Positions 17,437 through 27,884 are shown, numbered from the stretch's first letter. The stretch is DNA of 64,000 nucleotides from Pelagomonas calceolata (GCA_918797485.1 CAKKNE010000006.1:3534001-3598000), one strand, 5' to 3'. Numbers and translations: made by a program. Notes: generated by a model not told the origin, from the sequence alone.

Positions 17437-18699
17437 CTAGATGAGGGGGACGTGCGAGGCCATCAGGCGACACACGACATCGCCTGGTATGTGGACTAGC
17501 GTTGTCCAGGAGGAGCAGTCATCTTCGAGGACCTTTATGGTATTGTCATTTCCGAAGACCGCATATTTGCCGTCGATGCAGCCGCTTGGACAATAATTAT
17601 CCGGGCGAGTGTAGCTCTTCCTCTCCGTTTCCGCGTTCTCGTCAGTCGACTCCCAATCCGGTACGATTTCGTAGATAGTCCCCGAGCCGGTCTCCGGATC
17701 TAGGTCCTCTGGGTCGTACATTTCGATCAGCTGCTGCTGCCTGGCTCCCGAAAACCAAATCTCGCCCCCGACGACCGCGGCGTGCGCACCCCAGCGATAG
17801 ATGTGGTCACCATTGTCATGATCGTAAGTTGGAGTACATGTCCACGTGTCATTGTCAACGTCGTATACCTGCACTATAGGACAAGTGATACGAGTGTTAG
17901 CATTCGCACCGCCGATCACGTACAGCTTGTTGCCTAAGGCGGCGCACGCGCCCTGCCACACACCGACCTGCATCTCAGCCCGCTGTCGCCACTCGTCCGC
18001 GTCGACGTCGTACTCGTAGACGCCGCATTCGGCTGGGGTGCGAAGAATGTCCGTATCCGGCGTCATCGAGAAGTAGTCGTCGTTGGCGCGGTGGTCTGCA
18101 TTATGCAAGACCGGCGGTCGAGTGATGACGGCGCCACCCGCACAGAAAAGCCGCCCCGCCACCACTGCGAACGCTGGAGCCTCGACCGGGGCCGTGGCCT
18201 CCTCTCCTGCCCCGAGGAAATAGGGACTGTCGACCGGGGGTGCCGCCAGCGTCCGCCACGTTCCTTTTGATACGTTAAAGGCGTGCATGTGGCACAGAGG
18301 CGAGTCTATCCTTCGGTGATTCATACCGTCGCCACCAATAACCATGACCTCGTCGCCCAGGACCGCACACCGCTCGAAGCCGTCCGCGCCCCTGCCGGGA
18401 CCCCGGAGGAGTCGGCCGTCGTGAGTCACGAGGAAGCTCGGCGTCGTCTCGAGGCTGCCATCCCGCTCCCAACCGTTGTCGTAACAATACACGAGACATG
18501 TGCCCGTCTCGCCGATGGCGCGTCGCGCCCGCTCGAACGGCTTCGACGCGACGACGTGCCGCCATTGCTTGCAGACGCTCGTGATGGCCGAGCGGTCGGC
18601 AAATGACACCGTGGCGAGTATGTGGTTCAGGACGTCGTCTCCAAAGCTCTTGAACAGGAGGATCGTGCGCGCGCCGCGTGCAGAGCGGGTCTGAGGCAT
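17437..18699 (-). CDS. F-box/kelch-repeat protein
   Basis: 420 residues from MPQTRSARG. An F-box-like helix set (FGDDVLNHILATVSFADRSAITSVCKQW) at about 18-50 is followed by kelch-type blades, recognisable from VMVIGGDG, LFCAGGAV, LYVIGGANAN and VGGEIWFSG with downstream aromatic W residues (TWRTLAA, EWRQRAEM, TWTCTPTY). The propeller would recruit a substrate to an SCF ubiquitin ligase through the F-box. The substrate is unknown. Its stop lies about 60 bp from that of the TPM-RING gene. Confidence 0.75.
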   Translation of the reverse strand: MPQTRSARGARTILLFKSFGDDVLNHILATVSFADRSAITSVCKQWRHVVASKPFERARRAIGETGTCLVYCYDNGWERDGSLETTPSFLVTHDGRLLRGPGRGADGFERCAVLGDEVMVIGGDGMNHRRIDSPLCHMHAFNVSKGTWRTLAAPPVDSPYFLGAGEEATAPVEAPAFAVVAGRLFCAGGAVITRPPVLHNADHRANDDYFSMTPDTDILRTPAECGVYEYDVDADEWRQRAEMQVGVWQGACAALGNKLYVIGGANANTRITCPIVQVYDVDNDTWTCTPTYDHDNGDHIYRWGAHAAVVGGEIWFSGARQQQLIEMYDPEDLDPETGSGTIYEIVPDWESTDENAETERKSYTRPDNYCPSGCIDGKYAVFGNDNTIKVLEDDCSSWTTLVHIPGDVVCRLMASHVPLI

Positions 18700-19011
18700 G
18701 GCAGTGCTACTGTTGTTGGGGCGCGGCGGTGAAACACAAGCACGCACGCCTTGCGCCAAGAGGTCTCGTTCACTGCACTATTTTATCGCAGCCCAACGCG
18801 TGTGCAAGCCTGCGCTGCTGCGTGTTGTCCCCCAAGCTGTGATTTGTGCTCTCCCTCAGCTGTGGCCTCAAAACGCAGCGCAGGCGTGGACGTTTGGCAC
18901 AAGACCTATATTAATAACGTTTCAGACAAATATCGACAGCGGACGCAGCGCTGCGGCCTTCGCGGCCGGTCCCAGCTCTGCCAGCAGCACTGCCACAGAC
19001 TGCTGAGCACA
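18700..19011. other. Divergent intergenic region
   Basis: 312 bp. Apart from an AT-rich TATATTAATAACG stretch near 18906-18918, nothing is recognised. The promoter palindrome is absent. Confidence 0.4.
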
Positions 19012-19485
19012 ATGCGGCTCGCACTACTCCTTATTTGTCACGCATACTGCCTGCGACCCGTCGCGAGGCCACACTCTCGCGTCGACAGGCGACCGAGCGA
19101 TGGACTGACGCCCGACGAGGTCGCCGAGCTCCTCAGCTTCCCGCCGGGCTGGCGGAGCCGCGTCGCGCTCAAAGTCGACGCGCCGCCCGCCCGCGAGGCC
19201 GTCACCAGGGCCTTCTATGCGGATCTACGGAAGCGGGCCGACGAACTAGGAGGCGCGAAGAAGTACCGCGTCGACGCGCCGCGGGGCTTCTTGAATGTCC
19301 ACTCCGAGCCGGACGACCCCTTCCGCCTGGACAACGTCGTCGAGCAGCTCGACCACGGCACCGTCGTGACGGCCGTCGAGGAGCGCGACGGCTGGGTCCG
19401 CCACGACATGGGCGGCTGGTCGATCCGCGAACACGGCGGCCACGCGTTCCTCGTGCCGCTCGACGACGACGCCTCCGGCGCGTAG
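19012..19485 (+). CDS. Small secreted or plastid-targeted SH3-like protein
   Basis: 157 residues. The N-terminus MRLALLLICHAYCLRP is a signal peptide with a following basic stretch, compatible with a plastid pre-sequence. A helical middle precedes a C-terminal bacterial-type SH3 fold (about 100-152: GFLNVHSEPDDPFRLDN, GTVVTAVEERDGWVRHDMGGWSIREHGG). SH3b domains bind peptides or glycans. No enzymatic domain. A related SH3-like segment begins the phosphopantetheinyl transferase at 32661. Confidence 0.65.
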   Translation: MRLALLLICHAYCLRPVARPHSRVDRRPSDGLTPDEVAELLSFPPGWRSRVALKVDAPPAREAVTRAFYADLRKRADELGGAKKYRVDAPRGFLNVHSEPDDPFRLDNVVEQLDHGTVVTAVEERDGWVRHDMGGWSIREHGGHAFLVPLDDDASGA

Positions 19486-19605
19486 ACGCCGTCGACGCGG
19501 CAGCCCCATGTGTTAAATGTATGTATTCTATGGTATACGCAGTATAAGCGGTGCCCAGGACACCGTGAGAGTAGAGTAGTCTATGCTTAAGACCGGGGGA
19601 GACTC

Positions 19606-21018
19606 CTAAGCCTCGACGTTCTCGTCGGCGACGTCCGCCTCCGTGCGCACGATCGTCTCGCCGGCCTTCGTGCCGTCGAGGGGCGGGTGCGCGACGGCCC
19701 ACGTCTTGCGCACGAGCTCGGCCTGCTTCGCGTCCGCCTCGCTCGAGTCCGCCGGCGTCTCGTTCACGGACACGGCGTCGACCATTGGCTTGGCCTTGGC
19801 GCGGTAGGCCCAGGCCTCGCGCGCCCGCGGGTCGTCGGACTCGCGCTCCTTCGCGTCCCAGGCCGCCTCGGCCGCGCGGTGGTCCGCCGTCGCGGCCGCC
19901 GCCGCCGCGCCGCCGTCGTCCTCGATCTGGGGCTCGTCGGCCTTGGCCTTGTCCTCCGCGAGCGCCGCGGCGCGCTTCGCCGCGTCCTCCTTCTCGGCCT
20001 CGAGCGCGCGCTCGGCGTGGCTCGCCGCCGGCGCGTCCGTCTCCATGGGCTCCGCCTCCTCCTCGGCCGGCGCGTCCTCGTCCATCGCGTCCTCCGCGGC
20101 GGGCTCCTCGGCCGCGGGCGCCTCCTCCATCTCCGCGTCCGCGTCCTTCTTCTTCGACCCGAGGTAGTAGTCGTCCAAGGCCCCGGCCTGCGGCTCGGGC
20201 TTCTTCTTCTTCTGCGCCGCGGGCTTCTTCTTCGTCGGCGCGGCCTTCGCCGCCTCGGACAGGAACTCGGGGTAGGCCTTGCGCGCGACCTCGACGATGC
20301 TCCGGCACTTCTTGCCGCCCTTCGGATCGAGCCAGTACTTGTCGACGTGGTCCGACCCTTCGCGCTTCTTCTCCTCCTTCGTCCAGCCGTCGGCGGCCAT
20401 GCGCTCCTCGAGGGCCTTCTTGTCCGTGACCTTGCCGCCCGTCGACTGGCGCTTCTCCGAAGGCTCCTTTTTCTCCTTCTTCGCCTTCTTCGGCTTGACC
20501 GCGACCATGGGCGCGTCGTCCTTCCACTTCTGCTTGGCCGCGTCATCCAACTTGCCCCACATGTCCGCGAGCTTCTTCATGATGGCCTGGTTCTTCTCCT
20601 TGGCCGGCATGTCGGGGTTCTCGGCCTCGATCTCGGCCTTGGCGCTGTCGCGGTTCTGGGCGTTGTGGTACATGTAGCCGGTCTGCTTCTTCATCTTCGG
20701 CTCGCCATCATCTTCGGCCGGCGCGTCCTCCGTCTTCTTGGCGGCGGGTTTTTTCTTCGGCTTCTCTCCGCCGGCCTCCTTCGTCGAGGGCCGCTTCTTG
20801 CGCTCCTTCTCGACGGCCTTCGTCGACATCTTGGACACGCCGCCGACGCGCAGCTCCAAGCAGCCGCCCTCGGCGGCCGCGGCCGTGCCGTGCTCGCCGT
20901 GTCTCAGCTTGCCGAACTCGGTCCGCGCCGCGGACCAGCCCGCCGGGAAGTCGTCGTGGAGCGTCTCCTTGACGTTGCCCTCGGCGTCTAATCGTACAAT
21001 TTCGATCTTGTCGGCCAT
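19606..21018 (-). CDS. HMG-box protein with MBD-like domain
   Basis: 470 residues from MADKIEIVRL. An N-terminal globular part (1-65) precedes a Lys-rich linker and an HMG box (about 113-168: GYMYHNAQNRD, EKNQAIMKKLADMWGKL, KQKWKDDA). A second region (about 206-250) has the methyl-CpG-binding-type pattern DGWTKEEKKREGSDHVDKYW then PKGGKKCRSIVEVARK. The rest is a long acidic Ala/Glu/Asp tail. This suggests a chromatin architectural protein. Strong compositional bias makes several overlapping frames look open; this frame is chosen for its domains. Confidence 0.72.
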   Translation of the reverse strand: MADKIEIVRLDAEGNVKETLHDDFPAGWSAARTEFGKLRHGEHGTAAAAEGGCLELRVGGVSKMSTKAVEKERKKRPSTKEAGGEKPKKKPAAKKTEDAPAEDDGEPKMKKQTGYMYHNAQNRDSAKAEIEAENPDMPAKEKNQAIMKKLADMWGKLDDAAKQKWKDDAPMVAVKPKKAKKEKKEPSEKRQSTGGKVTDKKALEERMAADGWTKEEKKREGSDHVDKYWLDPKGGKKCRSIVEVARKAYPEFLSEAAKAAPTKKKPAAQKKKKPEPQAGALDDYYLGSKKKDADAEMEEAPAAEEPAAEDAMDEDAPAEEEAEPMETDAPAASHAERALEAEKEDAAKRAAALAEDKAKADEPQIEDDGGAAAAAATADHRAAEAAWDAKERESDDPRAREAWAYRAKAKPMVDAVSVNETPADSSEADAKQAELVRKTWAVAHPPLDGTKAGETIVRTEADVADENVEA

Positions 21019-21226
21019 GCTTGCTGTTGGGGGGCGGCCCGAATTCAAATGCAGGCTGTCTGGCGGCTTGACGCGCCTGCGGGATTGCGCGGTGACTACG
21101 GCGCGCCGCGGGCGCACAACTCGGTGAGGGCTCGATGGCAGCGTTTTGAAGGCGTGGCGCGACTCTGGAGGCGGGCGGGTAAGCGTACGCACCGGATGCT
21201 CCAAAGTTTGCGCGCGCGCAAAGCAA

Positions 21227-21249
21227 GCTAGCGTCTCAAGGCTACTAGC
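21227..21249 (-). promoter_or_regulatory. Promoter palindrome, divergent copy 5
   Basis: Minus reading GCTAGTAGCCTTGAGA, CGCTAGC: the outer GCTAG/CTAGC arms are kept while the middle has drifted. It is 209 bp from the start at 21018 and 234 bp from the start at 21483. Nothing else recognised in 21019-21482. Confidence 0.5.
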
Positions 21250-24229
21250 ATTTGAATCTTAGACGCGAAAGTAACGCGCGCGCCTGCTCCTATGATCTCT
21301 CGGGAGAAAAATCACCCGAAAACTCCGTTGCGTTGCGTTGCGTGCGGGTGCGAAAATCTGAGGCGCTGGCAGCTGGCGCAATCTGAGCTCAGGATTGCGT
21401 TGCTCTGTAGCGCTAATCCAGTAGGCAGCTTGAGGCTCACCAACAGGGCAGCCCCGGGAAGGCGCAAGAAGGGTGGCATACAATGGGCGGCGGTGTATCA
21501 TCTCTCCCGGCCGAGGTCTCGCTTGCCGAGGCCAAGAAGCTGGCGGGAGCCAAGTGGCAGCCCGAATGGGAAGAGAAGTTCGCAGAAGCCAAGATTTCCA
21601 AGGACGAGGCGCTGCAATGCTGGAAGGAGGCCAAGGCTAATGCGGACGGCCCGGCGAGCAAGGGCGCGGGGCCAGCGGACGAGAACAAGAAGAAGAAGTC
21701 CGCCACCGCGAAAGCGCTATGGAAGAAGGGCGTCGCGAAGGTGGGCTGGATCGCGCACGCGAAGGCGCGGGCGGCGGCGATCGAGCGCGCGCAAAGGGCA
21801 GGCATTTCGGAGCAGCTCTACGAAAAACTCCACGGTGTCGACCGCTCCGGCGTTGCCGAGGCGCTGGACTTTTCGGCCATAATAGCCGAGAAACGCGGGC
21901 AGCATCTGCCGGGCACGCGCGAGTGGGTGTTCGAGGCGGTCATGCGCTGGCGGACGGATCCGGAAGCGGCGAAGCTCTTCTGGCTCGTTGGTGGTGGCGG
22001 CACGGGCAAGAGTGTCGCCGCGGCCGAGTTGCTGGCACGGCTGCTCGACAAAGAGAACGTCGCGGCGTGGCACTTCTGCAAACATACGGAGCCGGCGCGG
22101 TCAGCTCCAGCGGCACTTTTGCGCTCCTTAGCCGGCATGCTTTGCGCCACGGTCGAGGGCTTCGAAGACGCCTTGCGCGAGGGCGGCGGCGGCGACAACG
22201 CGACGGACAAGGTCGACGAGCTCTTCCAGGCGCTGATCGTTGAGCCGCTGGAATGCGTCGAGGAGACACGCGGCGCGGACGATGCTCTAGTGTTGATAGT
22301 CGATGCACTCGACGAGCTACCGCGAGATGCTTTGCAGCCCGTACTCTCGCTGCTCGCGAACGAGCTCAAGACACTGCCGCCGTGGATTAAACTCGTCGTC
22401 ACCAGCCGCGACGAAGCTCAGATTAAAGCAAGACTCTCGTGCTTCACGCCGTCGGAGCTACGCGTCGACGAGGCACGGAACCGGCAAGACGTTCGCGCGT
22501 ACCTGACGGTACTCGCGAAGGAACACGTCGAGCTCGAGGTGACGATGGACTCGCTGCGGCACGAGGTCGAGGCGAATTTCCCGGGCTTGAAGAATCTCGA
22601 CACGTTCGCCGACCTCGAGGACCCGCTGCGGCGGTCAAAGGGCGCGTACGACGAGGCGGTCCGCGGCGTCGCCGGGATCCACGAGCTCGAGAAGTATAAG
22701 GAGCGACGTCTCGACTTGATACAAGACGAGACCGACTTCGAGAAGCTCTACGCCGACGCAGCTGTGGCGCAGACGATCTTAATCGACGCGCTGAAGACGC
22801 TCCCTGGCGACGTCTCGGATCCAGGCGTGAAAGGGCGCGGATCCGCGGAGCGCAAGCTCGCGGACAAGTACACCGACAAGAATGGGGTGCCACATCCCGA
22901 GAAGTTTCGGGATCTAGCCCGCGCGACAGTCCTGTTCGAGAACGCCGCCGACCTTCTGAAGGTGCTGACTGAATTGGACGGCGGCAGCCTCGGGCTGGAT
23001 ATCGCTCAATAAAAAAACAAGTTCGCGAGCCCGACGCCCCTCGGCTACCGCGACATGAATTTGAACGTCAGCGTGCGCCTCGACGACGGTCGAAAACATC
23101 TCGCCGAGGTTCAGCTGAATTTAAAAAGCGTCGCGGACGCCAAGCACATCGCCCACGAGCAGTATGAGGTGATTCGATTAGCACTACCGAAGATGTGCGA
23201 GGGCACGAGCGTTGGCGCGGGCGCGCTCGAGAAGTATATCGCTGGTCGCTTGCGGTCTTCGGCGCTAGATTCTGCCGTGACCTCGCTTGAGCGCAAGGCT
23301 GGCGGACTCATGCTCTACGCACGCCTCATCGCAGAGCAGCTCGCGTCCACGACGGGCAAGATCGACTTTGCGAGCGTCGGCGCGCTGCCGGCGGGCCTCG
23401 ACGAGATCTACGCCGAGAACTTTCGACGCGTGTTTGTTGATGATGGCGCGTGGGGTGATGCGCTGCCGCTCATTGAATTAATTTGCGCTGCTGCCGAGCC
23501 GTTGACAATTGACGCTGCGAGTGTGGCGCTCGGCTGGGATCAGGATCGCTGCGAGCGTCTCTGCGCGAATGTGTCGCTGTTGTTCCCGCTCCGCGAGGGC
23601 GAGGTGATTGGTGTTTTACACAAGACAGTGACGGACTGGCTAACCGGTGAGGCGCCTTTCGACAAGCGCTCTTCTGAGGACGCGTTCTTCGTCGCGCGGG
23701 ACGCGGCGCACCGGCGGCTGGCGCGGGCGTGTGCTCGGGCGATTCGTGCTGAGGGTCTGGATACGGAGTCGTACTCGAGCGACGCGGCTGCGGACGTGGT
23801 GCTCGCTTCATTCGTCGAGGGCGACGGCGGCGTGGCGTCGGATGCTTATGCGTTGCGCTGGTGTTTGTTTCACATGAAGCGGTCCTCTTCCGAGGGCGAG
23901 GCCATTGCCGTGGCGTGTGCCTTGTCGTACGTGCAGAAACGGGTCGAGGCTGGCGACATCGGTGCATTTGCTGGTGACCTCGATGTGATTGAGGGTCGTG
24001 ACGCGCTGCTCCTGCGTGATGCGTTGGTGTTGTCGCGGCGCGCGCTCTCACAGGGCGCGGTGCTTGTCGAGCAGTTGTGGCAGCGCTTGACACCACGCGC
24101 CGATACGGAGTCGTCTCCTGCCGCGCGCCGCCTGGCCGACGATGCGAAGCGTGCGGCGAGCAAGCAGTCGCTCTTGGCCGTGCGACCGATGCTTACTGCT
24201 GCTGGTGGGGCGGAGCGGTGTCGCATTGA

Positions 24230-25345
24230 GGTCGGGTCTGAAGTGCTTGCTGTGGCGACGTTCGTGGATCCGGCGACGGGTGAGCCGCGGGTTGCTTGTG
24301 CGTCTGGAAACAAGGTGGAGATCTATGATCCGGTCGCGGGTGGCGCGGCGCTGGTCGTGATTGATGTGGGCTCGCGGGTGTATGCGCTGGCGGTCTTCAA
24401 AGACCCGGCGACGGGCGAGCTGCGGCTCGCTTGTGGATGGAGAAAGGTGCGCATTTATGACCCGGTCGCCGGTGGCGAGGCACTGCTCGTGCTCGAGGTG
24501 GGCTCTCGGGTGAAAGCATTGGCTCTCTTCGTGGACCCGGCGACGGGCGTGCTGCGGCTCGCTTGTGGCTGTGGATCCGGCGACGGGGGCGCTGCGGGTC
24601 GCGACCGGGTCGGATGATGGGACGATTCGCATATGTGATGCGGAGACTGGTAGTGCGCTGCTCGTGATCGACGTCGGCGAGCGGGTGTTAGCGCTTGCGT
24701 TCTTTGTGGACCCGGCGACGGGCGCGCCGCGGCTCGCTTGTGGTACGGGCAAATGGGACCAAGGGACGCGGTCAGATATTGGCGACGTGCGCGTCTTCGA
24801 TGCGGTCGCGGGCGGCGAGGCGCTGGTTGTCCTTGATGGGCACACAGACTACGTGCGAGCGTTGGCATTCTTCTTCGCGGACCCGGCGACTGGCGAGTTG
24901 CGGCTCGTGAGCGGATCGGACGACAAAACTGTGCGCGTCTTCGACCCGGTCGCTAGTGGTCAAGCGCTGGTCGTGATCGACGTTGGCTCGGACGTGAACG
25001 CGCTGGCGTTCTTCGCGGACCCGGCGACGGGCGAACCGCGGCTCGCGACTAGCTCTGGACAGGTCTTTGACCCGATTGCGGGCGGCGACGCATTGGTCGT
25101 GCTCGAAGGGGGCGGTAGCCCGCTGGTCGTATTCACAGACCCGGCGACGGGCGGTCTTCGCCTCGCGAGCGGATCGAACGAATCCGTGCGCGTCTGGGAC
25201 TTGGCCGCGGGCGCGGCGCTGTTCGTGCTCGAGGGACACACAAGCGCCGTTTTCGCGCTGACGGCCTACGCGGACCCGGCGACGGGCGAGCCGCGGCTCG
25301 CGAGTGGGTCATGGGACAAGACCTTGCGGGTGTGGGACGCGAGCA
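24230..25345 (+). repeat. Homogenised WD-type repeats
   Basis: About nine to ten units of roughly 100-130 bp, each containing GACCCGGCGACGGGCGAG (encoding DPATGE) and then xLRLAxGS, with WD-like endings such as VRVWDLAAG. DNA identity between units is high at these blocks, which suggests recent exchange or slippage between repeats. Confidence 0.7.
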
Positions 25346-25806
25346 AGGGTGGTGCGGCGCTGCGGATGGTTGCTTTTGATGACGAGGTTAGGGCCTTGGC
25401 GGTCAGTAGCGACATGAGCGGGCTCTTTGTGACTTTCGGGAAGCGGTGGGGGGAGTTTCGCATCGAGAGCGGCACGACGCCACTGACGCTTGCGTGTTAC
25501 AAGGGTGACGTCGCCGCAATAAGCGATCTTCTTCAGAAGGGCGCTGGCGTCGACCAGCAAGATGATGACGGTTATACGCCACTATTCGTTGCAAGTTTGA
25601 AAGGGCACGTCGATGCCGCGCGCTTGCTGCTCGATGCGGGTGCTACGGTCGATAAGAGGCGTGAGGGTGATTGGTCGCCGTTCGGGATTGCGAGCGTTCG
25701 TGGACACGTCGACGTGGCGACGCTATTGGTAGACCGAGGTGCAGCTGTGGATATGTGCTTGGATGGTACGACGCCGCTTCTTGTTGCTAGTCGTAACCAG
25801 AACCTC

Positions 25807-26286
25807 GACGGAGCCTTCACTGTGCCCGATGACACGAAAAAGCGCGCGGTCTGGCTTTGGGATAAGGAAACGGTGGCGAAAGCGCTAGAAGAGGCTGAGC
25901 TCGACGTATCGGCGCCTAACAGAAACGGAAGAGATATTCTGCTCGGTGGGGGTGGGGATGACTGGACAGAAGATGAGTCTGACAAGGTAATGGAGGAGTT
26001 CCATCGGGTCGCGCTCAAGTTCATGCAGGACCAGGCCAGAGCAGGCGACGGAGCCTTCACTGTGCCCGATGACACGAAAAGGCGCGCGGTCTGGCTCTGG
26101 GATGAAGAAACGGTGGCGGAAGTGCTAGAAGAGCTAGAGGATGATATGGAAGGCTCGGCGCCTGAGCTGAACGGAAAACAACTTCTGCTTGGCGGAGGTG
26201 ACTGGGCGGAGGGTGATTCTGACAAGGTGATGGAGATGATCCGTCGGTGCGCGATCCTGTTCATGCAAGACATGGCGATGAGGGAT
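25807..26286 (+). repeat. 240-bp tandem duplication in the receptor C-terminus
   Basis: Two copies starting GACGGAGCCTTCACTGTGCC at 25807 and 26047. Each encodes about 80 residues: DGAFTVPDDTK, RAVWLWD-ETVA, a short helix pair and FMQD. The W/LWD and helical pattern may be SAM-like. Copies differ at scattered sites, so the duplication is not brand new. Confidence 0.8.
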
Positions 26287-26522
26287 GATGACGATTAGAT
26301 CGACGGACGAACACGGCCACGCCACAAAGGAACACGGCCACGCCGCCGTCGTCGCAAAGGCCGACGCGACTAGCGCCGACGTCGAGCTTCCCCATTTTCA
26401 ATCCCTCCTTTCTTTATCGCCTCTTCGGGCACAAGTCAATGCCGCCCCAGGCGGGCACTGCAGAGTTCCTAAGAAAATCCCCCTCTAGCTAGCTAGCAAC
26501 TACCGATACCGCTCGTTAAACC

Positions 26523-27884
26523 CTAGACCACCCCGGGCACGAACATGCACGGCACCTTTTCCTTGTACCGCGGCCAGTCATTTCCATATTTCTCGGCGCA
26601 GGCGTGGTCGTCGCGCAACGCGCGATGTATCAAAAGCACCAGGAAGTACGTCGCGTAGAAGTAGGGGATCGGAGAACCGAAGCCACAGAGTAGACACCAC
26701 GACAGGCCCATGAGCCAGTCGCCCGTGTAGTTGACCTTGCGCGCGGCGCCCCAGAAGCCCGACGTTATTAATTTCGTACCTCTCTTGGTCTGTAGGTATG
26801 TGGTACCTCTGTCGATGGCCGTTTGCGGGTCCCTCCGGAATGAGTCTTTCTGGGAGTTGGCACCTCGGAAGACCACATAGCCAGTAAAATGCAGTAACGT
26901 AATCACCACCAAAGACAAAGTAGACAATTGAGCATCGTAGGACGCCAGGTAGCGCGCTTGTAACGAGTACGTAAAGGGGACCCAACTCAAATCGCCAAAG
27001 GCCAGCATAAACCCGAAGCCGTCCGTCGTGATGTCCATCGTCGTTAATATACTTCTCTCAAAGTACAGGGCGTCCCAGACGTACTGGAGCTGGAAGATGT
27101 TTACTAAGAGCATCGAGGTGGAGACTTCCCGTTGTTTGGCCAGTGCGCCCAGGTTGAGGCAGACCCAGCCGATGAGACCGGGCCTCAATTCGCAAAAGTA
27201 CTTCAGATCAAAATTCGAAATGCGTGGGTTGAGCTCGCGGCCCATGAAAAAATCATATATACGTATGCCGGTGTTGCCCGGCTTGGCTAACAGTGGTTTT
27301 GCCGGTCTGAACGATGCGACGTACAGCGCTATCGAGAGGAGCAGAGAGAGAATACAAGATGCGACGGCTAACGGCACGAAGTCATCATATAAAGTAGAAA
27401 TGTCTATCCAACGGTAGTGGTCCGCCAATGCCACTGCGACAATGGAGCACCAGAAGGCGGCGTGGCCGTTCAGGACGTAGTCCAGGCGTTTTGTGGAGCC
27501 GGGGAGCGGTGCGCCTTGTACACGGTCTCCGGGCAGGGCGACATACAGTAAAGCTTGGAACGCGAGCCAGCCGAGGACCACCCCAAATGCTTTGATTGTG
27601 ACGAGGTTCGATGGGACGCGGAACTCGCTCAATGTGTTGTACCCCACACAAAAGTCATCGTCGCAAGCCACAGCTAACGCAATAACCACGAGGGGCAGGA
27701 AGACCGTCGTCGCGAGGGCGCCGAGGGGGCCGCCGAACTCGAACTCGATTGGCGCTTGCTGCTTGCGGGGTTTTCTCGCTGGCGACTTGGCGCGCGCTGC
27801 GGGCTTGCGCGCCGGCGACTTGGCTCGTCGCGCCGGCGAGGCTGCTCGAGCGCCGCCGGCTGACTGGCGGCGCGTGGCGACCAT
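26523..27884 (-). CDS. Sterol C14-reductase family protein (ERG24/LBR/TM7SF2)
   Basis: 453 residues from MVATRRQS. A Lys/Arg/Ser/Pro tail of about 50 residues with repeated SPARK-like units precedes eight to ten membrane spans. The C-terminal signatures are SGFWGAARKVNYTGDWLMGLSW and LLIHRALRDDHACAEKYGNDWPRY, diagnostic of the ERG4/ERG24 sterol reductases. These enzymes reduce the C14-C15 (or C24/C7) double bond with NADPH in the ER. GNTGIRIYDFFMGRELNPR is the conserved block of the C14 branch. The basic tail resembles that of animal lamin B receptor, which may be convergence. Confidence 0.85.
   Translation of the reverse strand: MVATRRQSAGGARAASPARRAKSPARKPAARAKSPARKPRKQQAPIEFEFGGPLGALATTVFLPLVVIALAVACDDDFCVGYNTLSEFRVPSNLVTIKAFGVVLGWLAFQALLYVALPGDRVQGAPLPGSTKRLDYVLNGHAAFWCSIVAVALADHYRWIDISTLYDDFVPLAVASCILSLLLSIALYVASFRPAKPLLAKPGNTGIRIYDFFMGRELNPRISNFDLKYFCELRPGLIGWVCLNLGALAKQREVSTSMLLVNIFQLQYVWDALYFERSILTTMDITTDGFGFMLAFGDLSWVPFTYSLQARYLASYDAQLSTLSLVVITLLHFTGYVVFRGANSQKDSFRRDPQTAIDRGTTYLQTKRGTKLITSGFWGAARKVNYTGDWLMGLSWCLLCGFGSPIPYFYATYFLVLLIHRALRDDHACAEKYGNDWPRYKEKVPCMFVPGVV

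Larger units (their letters stand above)
21483..26298 (+). pseudogene. NACHT - RelA/SpoT-like - WD-repeat - ankyrin receptor gene, apparently broken
   Basis: One long plus-strand STAND-type gene spread over three open stretches (21483-23012, 23055-24617, 24565-26298). Order: a helical N-terminus; a NACHT ATPase with LVGGGGTGKSVAAAE (about residue 170), LVLIVDALDEL and VVTSRDEA; a RelA/SpoT-like nucleotidyltransferase segment (about 22800-23200: DLARATVLFENAADLL, PTPLGYRDMNLNV, AEVQLNL); winged-helix-like helices; WD-type repeats; about three ankyrin repeats; and a duplicated C-terminal module. A TAA at 23010-23012 interrupts the RelA/SpoT-like part in the same frame. At about 24565-24600 the reading frame changes inside the WD repeats, where most of one repeat seems missing. 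TAA is the ordinary stop of neighbouring genes. Either a pseudogene, an assembly problem or an unusual allele. Confidence 0.65.

Noticed and set aside
19202-20991. Long open frames on both strands over the HMG/MBD gene
   Set aside because: They are Arg/Gly or Leu/Val-rich shadows of a Glu/Lys/Ala-rich coding strand in GC-rich DNA.
23010-23012. TAA read as a sense codon, or removed by a tiny intron
   Set aside because: TAA ends several intact genes here (for example 9921 and 12264), and no GT...AG pair of plausible length surrounds it.
21483-26298. Three independent small genes instead of one receptor gene
   Set aside because: The open stretches continue each other's domains directly, and the second and third have no promoter-like gap or sensible start.
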